Positions 12,131 to 22,588 of a stretch of 64,000 nucleotides of DNA are shown one piece after another. A program made the translations under genes and the position numbers. Within the stretch, counting starts at the first letter, position 1. Every line of letters begins with the position of its first letter. Origin of the DNA: Theristus sp. LFF4_11. Its lineage: Eukaryota > Nematoda > Chromadorea > Monhysterida > Xyalidae. The DNA is taken from the NCBI GenBank assembly GCA_030248135.1, contig JASANC010000136.1, positions 1 through 64,000 of the forward strand, read 5' to 3'. The notes under the pieces are model-generated. The model was not told the origin of the DNA. It made no database searches and saw nothing but the letters and a program-made list of their open reading frames with translations.

Positions 12131-14339
12131 CGGGTTTGATTGGCTGCATTTGAGTTAAGGGCATTGATTGGCTTCTGTGGTTCAGCAGCGCTGGTTACAA
12201 AGTATTCAGTAAGCTAACGCGGTGATTCGGTGCTTGGGTGTGACCTACCACTACTTAAACTGTTTTCGTTTCACGCCCCGGTCGCGCCGTCTGGTTTTTA
12301 TTATTTCTTTTCACACGCTGCAAGACAGAAACGCCAAAACGTTTCGCAACAAACACGCTGCTGCGATAATTGCCTCCACAAAAGAGCGGGTGCCTTTTTC
12401 GTTTGCTTCGTTGTTACTGGGTTTTTTACGACCTGGTTTTTTATGGTTGTGTTTCTTTTTGTTGGCGCGAATTTTCCTTCAACCACTGACTGCTTTTAGG
12501 GTTGCGCACCATTTTGTCTGTCTGTTTAAAGTGAGACACAACTATCAACACCGCGGTTAGTCATAAAACTTGGTCTTCGGTTTTATCTTGGAAAACAGGT
12601 AAATGTTGTCGTTGTAAAAACCAACGAAAGCAGAATTCGAAAAAACACCAATCGTAAACCATGCCCCACACACACGCGCGCGCTCCATGTTTTGAAAAGT
12701 TCTGCGCTATTTTTCGGTATGATGAAAGTCGGTTTTGCAAATATAATAATAGTAAAAAATTGCGGTTGTTGTTGCGCTACGTTTTCGGGTTTGTTTGGAT
12801 TTTTCTACGCCGCTAAGCAGCGGGTCTTGACTTTTGATCTTTCTGGTTTTCTATAAACGCATGAAATTTCTGCAATCGAAAATTGAAGATCTAGCACGCT
12901 GATTGGCTGATCAGTGGACAGCCATTCGAAATGCATCCAACCAGCTTGTGTGCAAAGTTGAGCTCTGCGGTCGCAAAACATGAACAGTAGATTCAAAGAT
13001 GATGATTTTGTCAACTTCACTTTGACACCAAGTAAAAAGACAATTGTGGAAAAATTCATGTCTGGCGCTGGTTGGCTAAATAGCATTGCTACCATAAGCA
13101 ATCCGCATGTCCAATTGGAGTGCGTGGAAAATCAATGACATCAAATGACACTGAACTGACATGAAATGATACAACATGACTTGATCAATCATAAAAATAT
13201 GAAAAACAATTATAAAGAAAAAGTTTTTCAGCAAATCGTCGTCATCACGTCGGTACCGCTGAAAGAAGAATGGAAAGACAAAAACAATTGAGAACGGAGA
13301 AATGTGGGTTGCTACATTACTGTAAATTGAGATATAACGTTGACGTTTGTGGTTATTAATTGTAAAAAATGGCATTCTGCGGTCACATGGGGTCAAGACA
13401 AAACATACAATCAGCTGATTGGCCGGCTGTATTTTTTGCACGTTTATTGGCTGCATCATATTGTTACAGCCAATATTTTATGCTGAAGATTTGGATGAGA
13501 CAAAGAAAGTTTTGGAATTGAAATTGATTTTTTGGTTGGTTTTTTAATATCCAAAAATCACAAATTTGTCAAATAACCTGTGTGTATAGACGTGTGAAAA
13601 TGTGTGATTGATTACACGCTGTTACCGAATATTTGTTGCGTAGTAATTTGTTTAAAAAATCGCGGTACATTTTTGTTGTTAAATATCTGTTTTTCTTGTG
13701 ACGCTTTCGTCCAATGTCGTGGTGTCTTGTCTTGCCAAAAATAAATGGAAAAGTGAAGAAAAGTTTGAAAATACCAAAACCATATGAAAACAGTCTCATA
13801 GCCAAGCAATTTTGTGACCTGTGCGAAATGGAAGTCAAGCATCCGATAAGCAATGAATGAAATTGCACTTACCCCAAGCTTTGTTGGGATGTTAAGTTGA
13901 GAAAATAAGGTCAGGAAGATGATTGGGTTCAAAAAATTGCGATCCGACGTCAAATAATGATGTTGAAATCGTAAAAGTGATACTGAGTGCCTGAGATTCG
14001 GTAACCTGCAACCGATTGTGTATTTCTGATCAACAATTTTTTATCAGAAGCGAATTCAACACACAGCTCGGTACTACAGGGTACATTAGCAGCAGGCTTC
14101 AGATGTCGGTGAATGACTTCATTGATTTTCGGCTAAGTTGTTGATCCTGACATGTTCGAATTCTTGGTGAAAGTTGAGTATTATTGAAGTTGTTCAATTA
14201 TGTCAATTATCGAGTTCCACGCTGATTGGTTGTATGGCGTCGTGGCAGCGGCAGGTCAATTCATGGGCGTTCGTTGAATTGGAAAATACGACCACGTGGG
14301 CTTGATGTTCGTTTTGTGATTTTAGCCACAGCTGAAAGC

Positions 14340-14465
14340 GGTGCAATCGGTCACAACACTGAAATGTTGCACAGTCACCAACAAACACACAGGCACATAG
14401 GCGCGCTGCTGTGTATTTGCTTGTGTTACTACTTTGTTACAACCGAGTGAGTGCACTATAGGACT
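14340..14465 (+). mobile_element. MITE family M2, copy b
   Basis: It contains GTTGCACAGTCACCAACAAA, ACACACAGGCACA and, after a GC-rich centre, TTGCTTGTGTTACTAC, followed by GAGTGCACTATAGGA. The order and the inverted centre match other M2 copies. The outer ends are decayed. Confidence 0.5.
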
Positions 14466-15007
14466 TATTACGATAAAATGTGTTACCGCGTTGCGTGATC
14501 GTTGAAAAAACCAGATAAGCCAATACTACTGATTGATTATCGCAGAAGTTTGAAAGTTCCTATTGTATGTATGTTGGCTAACCAATGTTCTTCCATCTCA
14601 TTTCCTGCATATAGCTGAAGAAAGGCCAGTTGAGTAAACACGTGTTTAATGATTTTTTCTCAAAAAATTCAAGCTGGCAATTTCACCAGAAAACATCAAG
14701 TTTTATGATGTCGGTGCGGGAATTTGTTCAGCGAAAAACGATGAGATATACCGGTTCAGTGAAAAACGGCCGAAAAGCCATTTTCACAGAAAAATCTTCG
14801 TTAAACATCGAAACGAACATTTACACGTAATTTTCATTATTGTTTTGGGGAAAACTAGGAACTTTTTTCAAAAACTTCACAAAGAAAATGGAAATGGGAA
14901 CAGGTGCAGTTAGGAATTGTGGAAACTTTATTCGAATTTTTTAAGTTTACAAGGATGTAATGCGGCTAATAAGAGCATTTCAAGGCACCTACAAATTCAC
15001 AATTTTT

Positions 15008-15118
15008 TAAGTCTTAATCTGAAGAGAAGACAGTGTTACAAGCGATGACACGCACGCGTGTGTACAGGTGCCTGTGTGTTTGTTTGTGTATCCATGTGCA
15101 ACACATTTTATGTGTTTT
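15008..15118 (+). mobile_element. MITE family M2, copy c
   Basis: It begins CTTAATCTGAAGAGAAGACAG and contains ACACGCACGCGTGTGT followed by GTGCCTGTGTGTTTGTTTGT. It matches the first half of the family. The right end is not clear. Confidence 0.5.
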
Positions 15119-17144
15119 AACAACAAAGTGTCGTTTACACTGGCTTTGATTAAAATTTGATGTGCTAAATTTACACAAAACGAACCATTGCTTTCGAATA
15201 AAACGGGTACGAGTAAGGTGGGTACGAATCGAACCAAATAAAACAAATGACAGACAAGTGTGCGTTTCGATTCTTAAGGCTGTTTTTGAAACCGCTCATC
15301 AGTCAATTAACATGGACCCATTCAAAACTAACTGATCTGCTGCAAGTTGTATAAACAAAACAAAAACCTTGTTCATAAAACCTGACGTGGTAGTTTGTCA
15401 GACAGACACGGTCGAAGATGGGAATAGAAAAAAGAACAATAATAGCGCGGGGTGTAAAAAACCCGCGCAGCGGCAGCAAGTACGCACGCGAACCGCTGCT
15501 TTGGATAAATAGAGAGCAATTATTATTATTTTTTAACGGTTTTCTCTTGATCATTCAGAACAGTCGATTTTTGACATTCAGCTCGCCTGAAACACACACA
15601 GAAAAACACGAATTGAAAAAGTGGGAAGCAGTTTTGTTTGCGGAGCAAAAATCGCTCTGTTCTGTTCCATACATTTACGACAGCGCACATCAATATGAAG
15701 ACATGTATTGAAATCGTGTATCGTGGATGGTAAAATACACCGAAAATATGTGTTCGTTGTTTCGTCGTTTTTCGCGCACACCACAACAACAACCACGGAC
15801 GGTTTTTATGGGCGTGCATACACGTACGTGTATTTTCGGTTGGCGGTATGTGCGTTTTGATATTTTATTTGCGCCGACGTTTTGGCGCAAAACGACAAAT
15901 GGTCCAGTTTTCGTCGTTTTTTTCACTGAATGTACCTGTGTAGACGTATGATTCAATTGGCGAATTTTGAATTGAACTTGAAAGTCTGCGGATTTTATCA
16001 ATCAGTGGAAAATAGACCGTGGCGTGGTGGCAGTGAAACAGGATAACCGCTGACCAAAAAAACGCAATTGCAAATCAAGAAAAAAAAACCACGGCAGCAA
16101 CTACTAAAAAACGGTTGGTATTTTGTGTCTGCGTTTGAAAAAGATTTAGAAGTGGAAATGGAATTGGGAAATTGAAGATTTTTGCACTCTGTGTTCGTGG
16201 TGGTACCCGTTGTTTTGCACCGGCAGCTAAAATACCGTGGTGATCCAACAAGCAGCAAATTCAAACTTCAAAAGTTACAGACCGAAAAAGCGCAAAAAAA
16301 CAATCTCGACACATGTAATGTTCCTTCAAGATATAAAAAACTCAGTCACCCACTCAAATTACCTATTTATGCATTTTAAACTACCTTGTTATTTTAAATT
16401 ATACTCAAACACTGCATGTTTGACAACTTGGCTTGCAGTAAAGCATCGGCATTATGTGTCTCGCAGTTTCGGAAACTTGAAGCACCTGAAGTTGAAGAAC
16501 AAAAAAAACATCTTGTTTTTTTGAAACCTTCCAAAAAAACGCCGAAATCAAATGAAATTTCAGTTAAGCTCTTTCAAGATAGTATTCATTACTTCACTAC
16601 CACTGCAAACTTTCACATGTTACCCGTTCTTTCCATCAAAAACCCAACCGCCACTTGACCCGTCGCAACAAAGCAGCCCCGCATTGGTGTGCACTGTTCA
16701 TTTCGCCATCAACGCCGGCGACACGACGCAAATTTATGACCGCTCGCTCTCTCGCTGGCTTTTCTGTAGTCATAAAATGCGCTAGACCGTTTTTGGCGTG
16801 TGTGTGTGTGGCGTTTTGGTGTTTGCTAGTGGACAACAAGAAGAGAAACACTGTGATGCAACGCGGTTGATTTTCGATCGCTCAAACATCCCTGTGATAC
16901 GGTATTATTATAGCAACCGTAACGCGTCTTGATGCGATCTGATGTTCGTTTTCTACTTGAAATCACCTGACTACTTGAAAAACTACTCCCCAAAACGTCC
17001 AAGCATCGGAAGTGTCACTGCCACCTTGAATGGTGGATAACCGAATTCCACACAAGCACTGGAAAAAACACGCACAACAGTGTTAACGGCAACGATTGAC
17101 GCCAGTTTTTGCTGCTGCCGTATACCATGCGGTGTGTCAATCGT

Positions 17145-17285
17145 TACATGAAACGTTGCGTTAAACGTTGCGTTAAACGTTCCGTTAAACGTTGCGTTAA
17201 ACGTTGCGTTAAACGTTCCGTTAAACGTTGCGTGAATAGCCACGTTAACCATCGCGCGTGAATATCGTCGCGTGAATCGTTGCAT
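17145..17285 (+). repeat. 12-bp minisatellite (ACGTTGCGTTAA type)
   Basis: A 12-bp unit, AACGTTGCGTTA with an AACGTTCCGTTA variant, is repeated about seven times, then degrades into GCGTGAATCGTTGC-type units. On the minus strand it would encode an Ala-Thr-Phe-Asn repeat, but that open frame has no other support. I treat it as non-coding tandem DNA. Confidence 0.8.
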
Positions 17286-17693
17286 GAAACGCGTTAATCG
17301 TTGCGTGTATAGTTGCAAAAATAATAACAGCACAAAAACGCCACACCATGCTTTTTACATTTTTCACAGTATCGTAATTTTGGTGGAAATACTATTTTTC
17401 ACAGCGAGCGCAAAAACAAAATTATAGTGGTAAATATAGACGGTACGAAAGACGATTGCGGCGAAGGAGGAAAAAGGTACATGTAGTCAAAAACACGTAA
17501 GTTTTGAAAAACAAAACATTGTTAAAAGAACTCAACTGATTGGTTGCATCATAATGTTTGAACCAATCAGTAATTTAATCCGTCATTGGTCCGTCATTGG
17601 AGAAAAAACGCGGGAATTTCACCTCGTCCTCAAAATTTGCGAGCAACTCAACAAGATCATCATGGAAAGCGTTGAAAAAAAACGGACAACCTA

Positions 17694-17852
17694 CACAGTA
17701 CCGGCAAAAGTGTTGGAACGCTGTGCGCGCGTGTGCTGTGTATGGGTCGAAAAGTGTCCCGTGAACCCAACGTTGCCCATAAATTCTTATAATAGCGTTT
17801 GTACGGCTGATGCAACACGCGCGCAGCGTTCCAACACTTTTGGCCGCCACTG
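17694..17852 (+). mobile_element. Tc1/mariner-like MITE
   Basis: The left end CAGTACCGGCAAAAGTGTTG and the right-end complement (…CAACACTTTTGGCCGCCACTG) form an inverted repeat of almost 40 bp that continues through GGAACGCTG and GCGCGCGTG. The CAGT-GGCCAAAAGT terminal pattern is that of Tc1-like transposons. TA lies outside the right end and at the left junction. There is no transposase in the 159 bp. Confidence 0.75.
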
Positions 17853-18689
17853 TAGTTAGACATGCGACGAAGAGCAACCGAGAGAAAAGTGATACAACAA
17901 CAACACAGTTGAATAAACATGACACAGGCAAATCGGTCGTATTTTGCCTGGAATAAACATCAAAGAACATGGGCCGCCCATACTGCGTCTCCTAAGAACC
18001 AATAACTAACTCCAAAACCGTTTTCCGTGTCTATTGTGCATTGAATAAACGCACTGCTCGAATGAAAATTTCAACGGTAGTCAAGATTCAAGTTCAAAAA
18101 ACGAAAAAAATTACTCCGAGGTTGTGATGATGGACTGGACAATAAAGTTGAAATAGTAATTGAAACCAACGGAAGAAATCTGGAAAGTTCTATGAAATGA
18201 ATGACAACAGAACCACGCAATCCAAGCGAGGATTGCGTTATTTATATGGCTAGAGTCCGGTCTGCATCTTCCACCTGGCACAGGCACATCATTTAACCGA
18301 TTAATACCGGGGTCATAAAAAGCACGTAATTGCACAACACAAGCAGAGTGGTTACTCAACAAGACAATTTTTCACAACCAAGAAGTTACGCTAACAACTT
18401 GTTGAGCGTTTTATTGAGTCGTTTTTTGAACAACGTGGACTTAGATGTTGAGTTCCATGTTGAATGCGTGCAAAAAAATTTCTAGACATTCATCGCTGCA
18501 CGTTTCACGACGTTAAACCATATTTTGCTGTTTTTTTTGTGGCGGCGGTGTGTCATAAAATCACAAAAAGACATCAAGCTATATGCTATCCATCTACCGT
18601 ATGCTGGGTCTTGACACGATTATTGTCAGAGCCGAAATGAGTTGAACATTCCATCAGAGGCACCTATCGAGACTTTGCACCAGAAAGAA

Positions 18690-18782
18690 TCAATCAGTCA
18701 ATCAAAAATTCAATCAATCAAGCAATCAATCAACATGTCGATCAATCAATCAAATACTTAATCAATCAATCAATCAACAGAA
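18690..18782 (+). repeat. CAAT-rich simple repeat
   Basis: This is an imperfect (CAAT)n tract with interruptions. It appears to be ordinary low-complexity DNA. Confidence 0.85.
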
Positions 18783-19337
18783 ACGCAAACAGCCAACTTC
18801 ATTATTTCAACAGGTATTTCAACTTGACTTCATCGGAATTACACACGGTAAGATACACATTTTGCCACATTCGATGACCCATTGTAGACGGCATGCATTT
18901 TTTATGTGTCTCTATGTCATCGTTTACATGCGCGCGATCCGTAAAATGAACACACAACATAACAAATGTGTCAGCCCACAATTTTTGTTATGATATGTAT
19001 TTTGCCAGCTTTTCACGCACAAACAAACAGCCCCAGCCAGCTAACTTTTTCAACATGTTATGGACTAAATGCTGGCCTTGCTGGGAAAAATTGGTGTATT
19101 TGGATTAAAATATAAGAAAAATAATTTTAATATATAATGTGCATTCGTGTGCTGGATCAGGGAAAAACAATGAGATGCATGATCGTCATGAAATCCAGTT
19201 GTTGTTTAAAAACTGTTTTCAGTAATTCAATAATGTTGCACAAATCATCGCACAACACAACAACAGCGGCGCTACATTCACCAAGAAAATGAGTTTTTTG
19301 AACTGTTGGGGTAACGGAAAGGAACCCCGAATGTACG

Positions 19338-19516
19338 TTAAGTCATTTCAACGCTAAAAAATTGACCCTAGAAGTCATCCAAATCGAAAAACATGGAGTA
19401 CGTCGGTCGTGGAGAGCAAAGTAGAAGAAAAATGTTTCAATTTTTTTTTAATTTGAAAAAAAATCCAAATTAAAAAAAACGAAAAAAAAAATCTTTTTTC
19501 AAAACCCCTAACCTTA
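19338..19516 (-). mobile_element. Element E, internally deleted fragment
   Basis: It shares TTAAGTCATTTCAACGCTAA and the CATGGAGTACGTCGGTC block with the complete E copy at 23462-24526, then skips directly to the A/T-run terminal part and CCCCTAACC. It therefore looks like an internally deleted E. It abuts the left end of element N at 19517. Confidence 0.7.
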
Positions 19517-19679
19517 CTAGGGTTGTTAAACAAAAATCGAAATTTAAAAAAAAAGTGATTAAAAAAACAAAAATGCCGATTTAAAAAAAATTCGAAAAAT
19601 TTTCCTCTAATATGCTCTGAAAACCTCAAATTTGGCAAAACCGTCAGCAGGCGATTTTGGACCGTTTTACCGACTGTTT

Positions 19680-20510
19680 TAGGCTTCGACAACATCTGCG
19701 ATGAAGTTTTTGAGCGTCCCAATGCTGGGCCTACCATTTCCGATCAGTACCGAAAACGAGGGGGGGTGTGGGGTGGGGGGGGTACACCCCCCAGAGCACC
19801 CGAGACCTCCGCGTGGGGGGGGGGGGGGGGGGTGGTGGGGCGCTCGACACGCGACACCCACCCCCCAAAACCTGACACTGGACCATCCACACCCCCCCTC
19901 GAAATTTGCTAGACACCCCCCCCCACCCCCCCCCTAGATGGCCCTAAGTAACAGTGACACCCCCCAAAAATTTTCTCGGACCACCCAAAAATTATGAATT
20001 TTTGCTCAAAAATCATGATTTTTTGTCTTTAAAGTCCATAATATAAGCTAAATACATGATAACTTGACATTCTTCATTGTAATTTCAAAGATTTTGCAGC
20101 AAAATTTAGCGTTTTTCCTTCAAAATTTAAGCGAAAAAATCTCATGGGTGGGGTGGGGGGTGTGCACCCCCCAGAAAATTTTCTACAACAGTGCACCCCC
20201 CATGGCCCACGCCTGGGGGGGTGTAACTGTACCATGACTGACACCCCCCCACTGAAAAATTTTCGGCACCCCCCCCCACGTGACGACACCCCCCCTCTCG
20301 AAAATTTGCTTTCGCCTTCGGTACTGTTTCCGATGCAGATAAGGTGACGATTCGCCTCGCAGAACGTCCGATTGTGCTCGCTGCTCCGTTTGCAAGCGCT
20401 ACGTTGTCTGGTTGCTGCTTCGTGTCGTGTCGTCGCGACATCATCAGAAGAATTGATCGAATTTCTAGGCGGTGTGTTTGTCTTCACTTTAGCATTAGCT
20501 TAGCTGGGAC
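19680..20510 (+). pseudogene. Coding-like frame split by element D1
   Basis: A frame is open up to 19744, and the same frame resumes at 20335 once D1 and one copy of its 8-bp duplication are removed. It then runs on to a stop near 20510. Upstream words translate as FDNICDEVFERP and downstream words as DKVTIRLAERPIVLAAP. The stretch is GC-rich, unlike the rest of element N, and a possible splice acceptor (GTTTTAG) precedes it near 19680. I do not recognise the family. It may be a captured gene exon inside N or the remnant of an N-encoded protein, and it is broken by the insertion. Confidence 0.35.
19745..20326 (+). mobile_element. hAT-like G-rich element D, copy 1
   Basis: It begins CAGTACCGAAAACGAGG and ends CCTTCGGTACTG, and is flanked by a perfect 8-bp duplication, TTTCCGAT (19737-19744 and 20327-20334). 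CAG...CTG ends with an 8-bp target duplication are typical of the hAT superfamily. The interior alternates G or C runs with an AT-rich core containing ATCATGATTTTTTGTC. No transposase is present. Copy 2 at 21570 has almost the same length (585 against 582 bp). Confidence 0.9.
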
Positions 20511-20750
20511 AGGGGACAATTAGTGACGTTTTGGAGGTCAAAACACAAGAAGAGGCATGGTGACGGTTTGGAAAAAGGGTAATTGAGGTCACCAAAACAA
20601 AATCTGCAAAGTTCCGCCATACGGGAGTCATTCGGAAGGCGCTTGCTTGCATATCATATGTGGTCAGTACCGTGGGCGGGGGGGAGGGGGGGGTACACCC
20701 CCTCCAGAGCACCAGAGACCGTCGGGTGGGGGGGTGGGGCACCGTGCTAC

Positions 20751-21278
20751 CAGTAGCGAAAGCGGGACCTCGGGTGAGGGGGGGTGTTTGCCTAATTTTA
20801 GAGGGGGGGTCAGGTGCCTTCTCGGTGAGGGGGGGGGGGGTGCACGGGCAGCAAATTTTCCTGAGGGGGGTGCACTGGCAGAAAAATTTCGTGAGGGGGG
20901 GTGCACGGGATCGCACGGGTAATACCAAATTTTTGCCTTAGAAAAACACAGAAATTCTTGTAAAATACAGAATATTTTGTGCAAACAAGCTGCTTGTTTG
21001 GTCTGAAACAACAAAATCTATGCAAGGACAGACACAAACGTCAAGAAAAATGCAAAAATTACGGTATTTTTGGAAAAAAATTGAGATGAGATTGACCACC
21101 GTGAGGGGGGGGTGCGATCCCGTGTTTTCTCGCGGAGGGGGGTGGGGGGAGTCTAGTACCCGTGTCAAGGTAAAGGGGGGGGGAGGGGGGGTACACGGGT
21201 ATCTGCCCGTGCACGGGCTGGATTTTCGGCTGGGGGAGGGGTGGACCCCTCACCCCCCCCCCCGCACTTTCGCTACTG
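20751..21278 (+). mobile_element. hAT-like G-rich element C, copy 1, inside B1
   Basis: It begins CAGTAGCGAAAGCGGG and ends CGCACTTTCGCTACTG. Its flanks, CGTGCTAC (20743-20750) and CGTGCCAC (21279-21286), differ by one base. It interrupts element B at a point where the other B copy (25600-25640) has no insertion. Its core includes the ACAAGCTGCTTGTTTGGTC palindrome, also found at 23040 and 63490. There is no coding capacity. Confidence 0.88.
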
Positions 21279-21569
21279 CGTGCCACCCCCCTAAAACCGG
21301 GCACACCCCCCATCGGACCCCCCCTCGAAAATTTGGCCGACACCCCCCACACCCCCATGAAATTTTGTCTGGCGGAGACCCCCCCCCAAAATTTTCCGTA
21401 CACCCTAAAATTTTTTTCGAAAATCATGATTTTTTGTCTATAAAGTCCATAATATAAGCTGAATATATGATAACTTGACCATCTTCATTATAATTTCAAC
21501 GATTTTGCAGCAAAATTTAGCGTTTTTCCTTCAAAATTTAAGCAAAAAAATATCATGGGGGGTGGGGGG

Positions 21570-21631
21570 CAGTACCGAAGACGAGGGGGGGTGGGGGGGT
21601 ACACCCCCCAGAGCACCCGAGACCTCCGCGT

Positions 21632-21666
<35 letters not shown>

Positions 21667-22154
21667 CACGCGACACCCACCCCCCAAAACCTGACACTGG
21701 ACCATCCACACCCCCCCTCGAAATTTGCTAGACACCCCCCCACCCCCCCCCCTTGATGGACCTAAGTAACAGTGACACCCCCCAAAAATTTTCTCGGACC
21801 ACCCAAAAATCATAAATTTTTGCTCAAAAATCATGATTTTTTGTCTTTAAAGTCTATAATATAAGCTAAATATATGATAACTTGACATTCTTCATTGTAA
21901 TTTCAAAGATTTTGCAGCAAAATTTAGCGTTTTTCCTTCAAAATTTAAGCGAAAAAATCTCATGGGTGGGGTGGGGGGTGTGCACCCCCCCCCCCAGAAA
22001 ATTTTCTACAATAGTGCACCCCCCCCCCCATGGCCCACGCCTGGGGGGGTGTCACTGTACCATGACTGACACCCCCCCCCACTGAAAAATTTTTGGCACC
22101 CCCCCACGTGACGACACCCCCCCCCTCGAAAATTTGCTTTCGCCTTCGGTACTG
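21570..22154 (+). mobile_element. hAT-like G-rich element D, copy 2, inside B1
   Basis: The ends are CAGTACCGAAGACGAGG and CCTTCGGTACTG. The flanks are GTGGGGGG (21562-21569) and GTGAGGGG (22155-22162), one mismatch. It is highly similar to D1 through the AT-rich core. It contains a G run of more than 30 bases at about 21632-21665, which may be a place of assembly error. Confidence 0.85.
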
Positions 22155-22588
22155 GTGAGGGGGTGTACCCCCTCCCCACAGAAATTTTTGAAAATGCACC
22201 CCCATGGAACCCCCCTGGGGGGTCCCCCCACGTTACCATAGGTTGGACCCCCCCTCACTTTTTGGTCGGCACCCCCCCACCCCCGCCCCACGGCACCATA
22301 CCCCCCCCCTTCGAAAATTTGTTTGGGCCCACGGTACTGTATGTGGTTCTTCGGACTCCCTGATTGATTTGGCACAACTTTGATTTTTGAAATTAAAAAA
22401 AATTTCTTTAAAAAACCAAAAATGACGATTTTTGTTTTTTTAACAACCCTCCTAAACCCTACCCCCGCGGCCCCGCCCACGGTACTGAACCCTACCCTAC
22501 CAACCAACGGTGATAGAATTTCGATCCAAAATTTAACAAAACAAGAAAGACATCTGTTTTTCAGGAAAAAGAAGTAAATTTTGCAAAC

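Larger units (their letters stand above)
12131..19337. other. 7-kb intergenic region without a supportable gene
   Basis: Many open frames occur on both strands, especially on the minus strand between 12.8 and 18.4 kb. They are AT-rich, lack recognisable domains and have no matching splice structure, so I call none. Recognisable content is MITE M2 copies near 14340 and 15010, scattered GCTGATTGGTTG words from decayed M1 copies (near 12895, 13415 and 14222), a 12-bp minisatellite at 17150, a Tc1-like MITE at 17694 and a CAAT-rich simple repeat at 18690. A GC-richer island lies at about 16640-16800. Confidence 0.6.
20665..22339 (+). mobile_element. hAT-like G-rich element B, copy 1
   Basis: The ends are CAGTACCGTGGGC and GCCCACGGTACTG, a 13-bp perfect inverted repeat. 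It is flanked by TATGTGGT at 20657-20664 and 22340-22347, a perfect 8-bp duplication. It carries two further insertions (C1 at 20751-21278 and D2 at 21570-22154). Without them it is about 560 bp with no coding capacity. Frames in the G runs are artefacts of composition. Confidence 0.9.
19517..22449 (+). mobile_element. Large TIR element N carrying two inserted G-rich elements
   Basis: The ends are TAGGGTTGTTAAACAAAAATC and its complement at 22421-22449, the same terminal words as the short N copy at 4108. Removing the insertions at 19745-20326 and 20665-22339, together with their 8-bp duplications, leaves an element of about 660 bp. That core contains a coding-like stretch described separately. 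N is thus the oldest layer of an intergenic stack. It lies about 140 bp upstream of the CCT3 start codon. Confidence 0.7.

Noticed and set aside
13076..13953. Minus-strand genes in the 12-19 kb desert
   Set aside because: The frames are AT-rich, overlap each other, and lack domains or convincing splice partners.
17150..17285. CRISPR-like array or coding repeat in the 12-bp minisatellite
   Set aside because: Units are contiguous with no spacers, the genome is eukaryotic, and the minus-strand frame has no other support.
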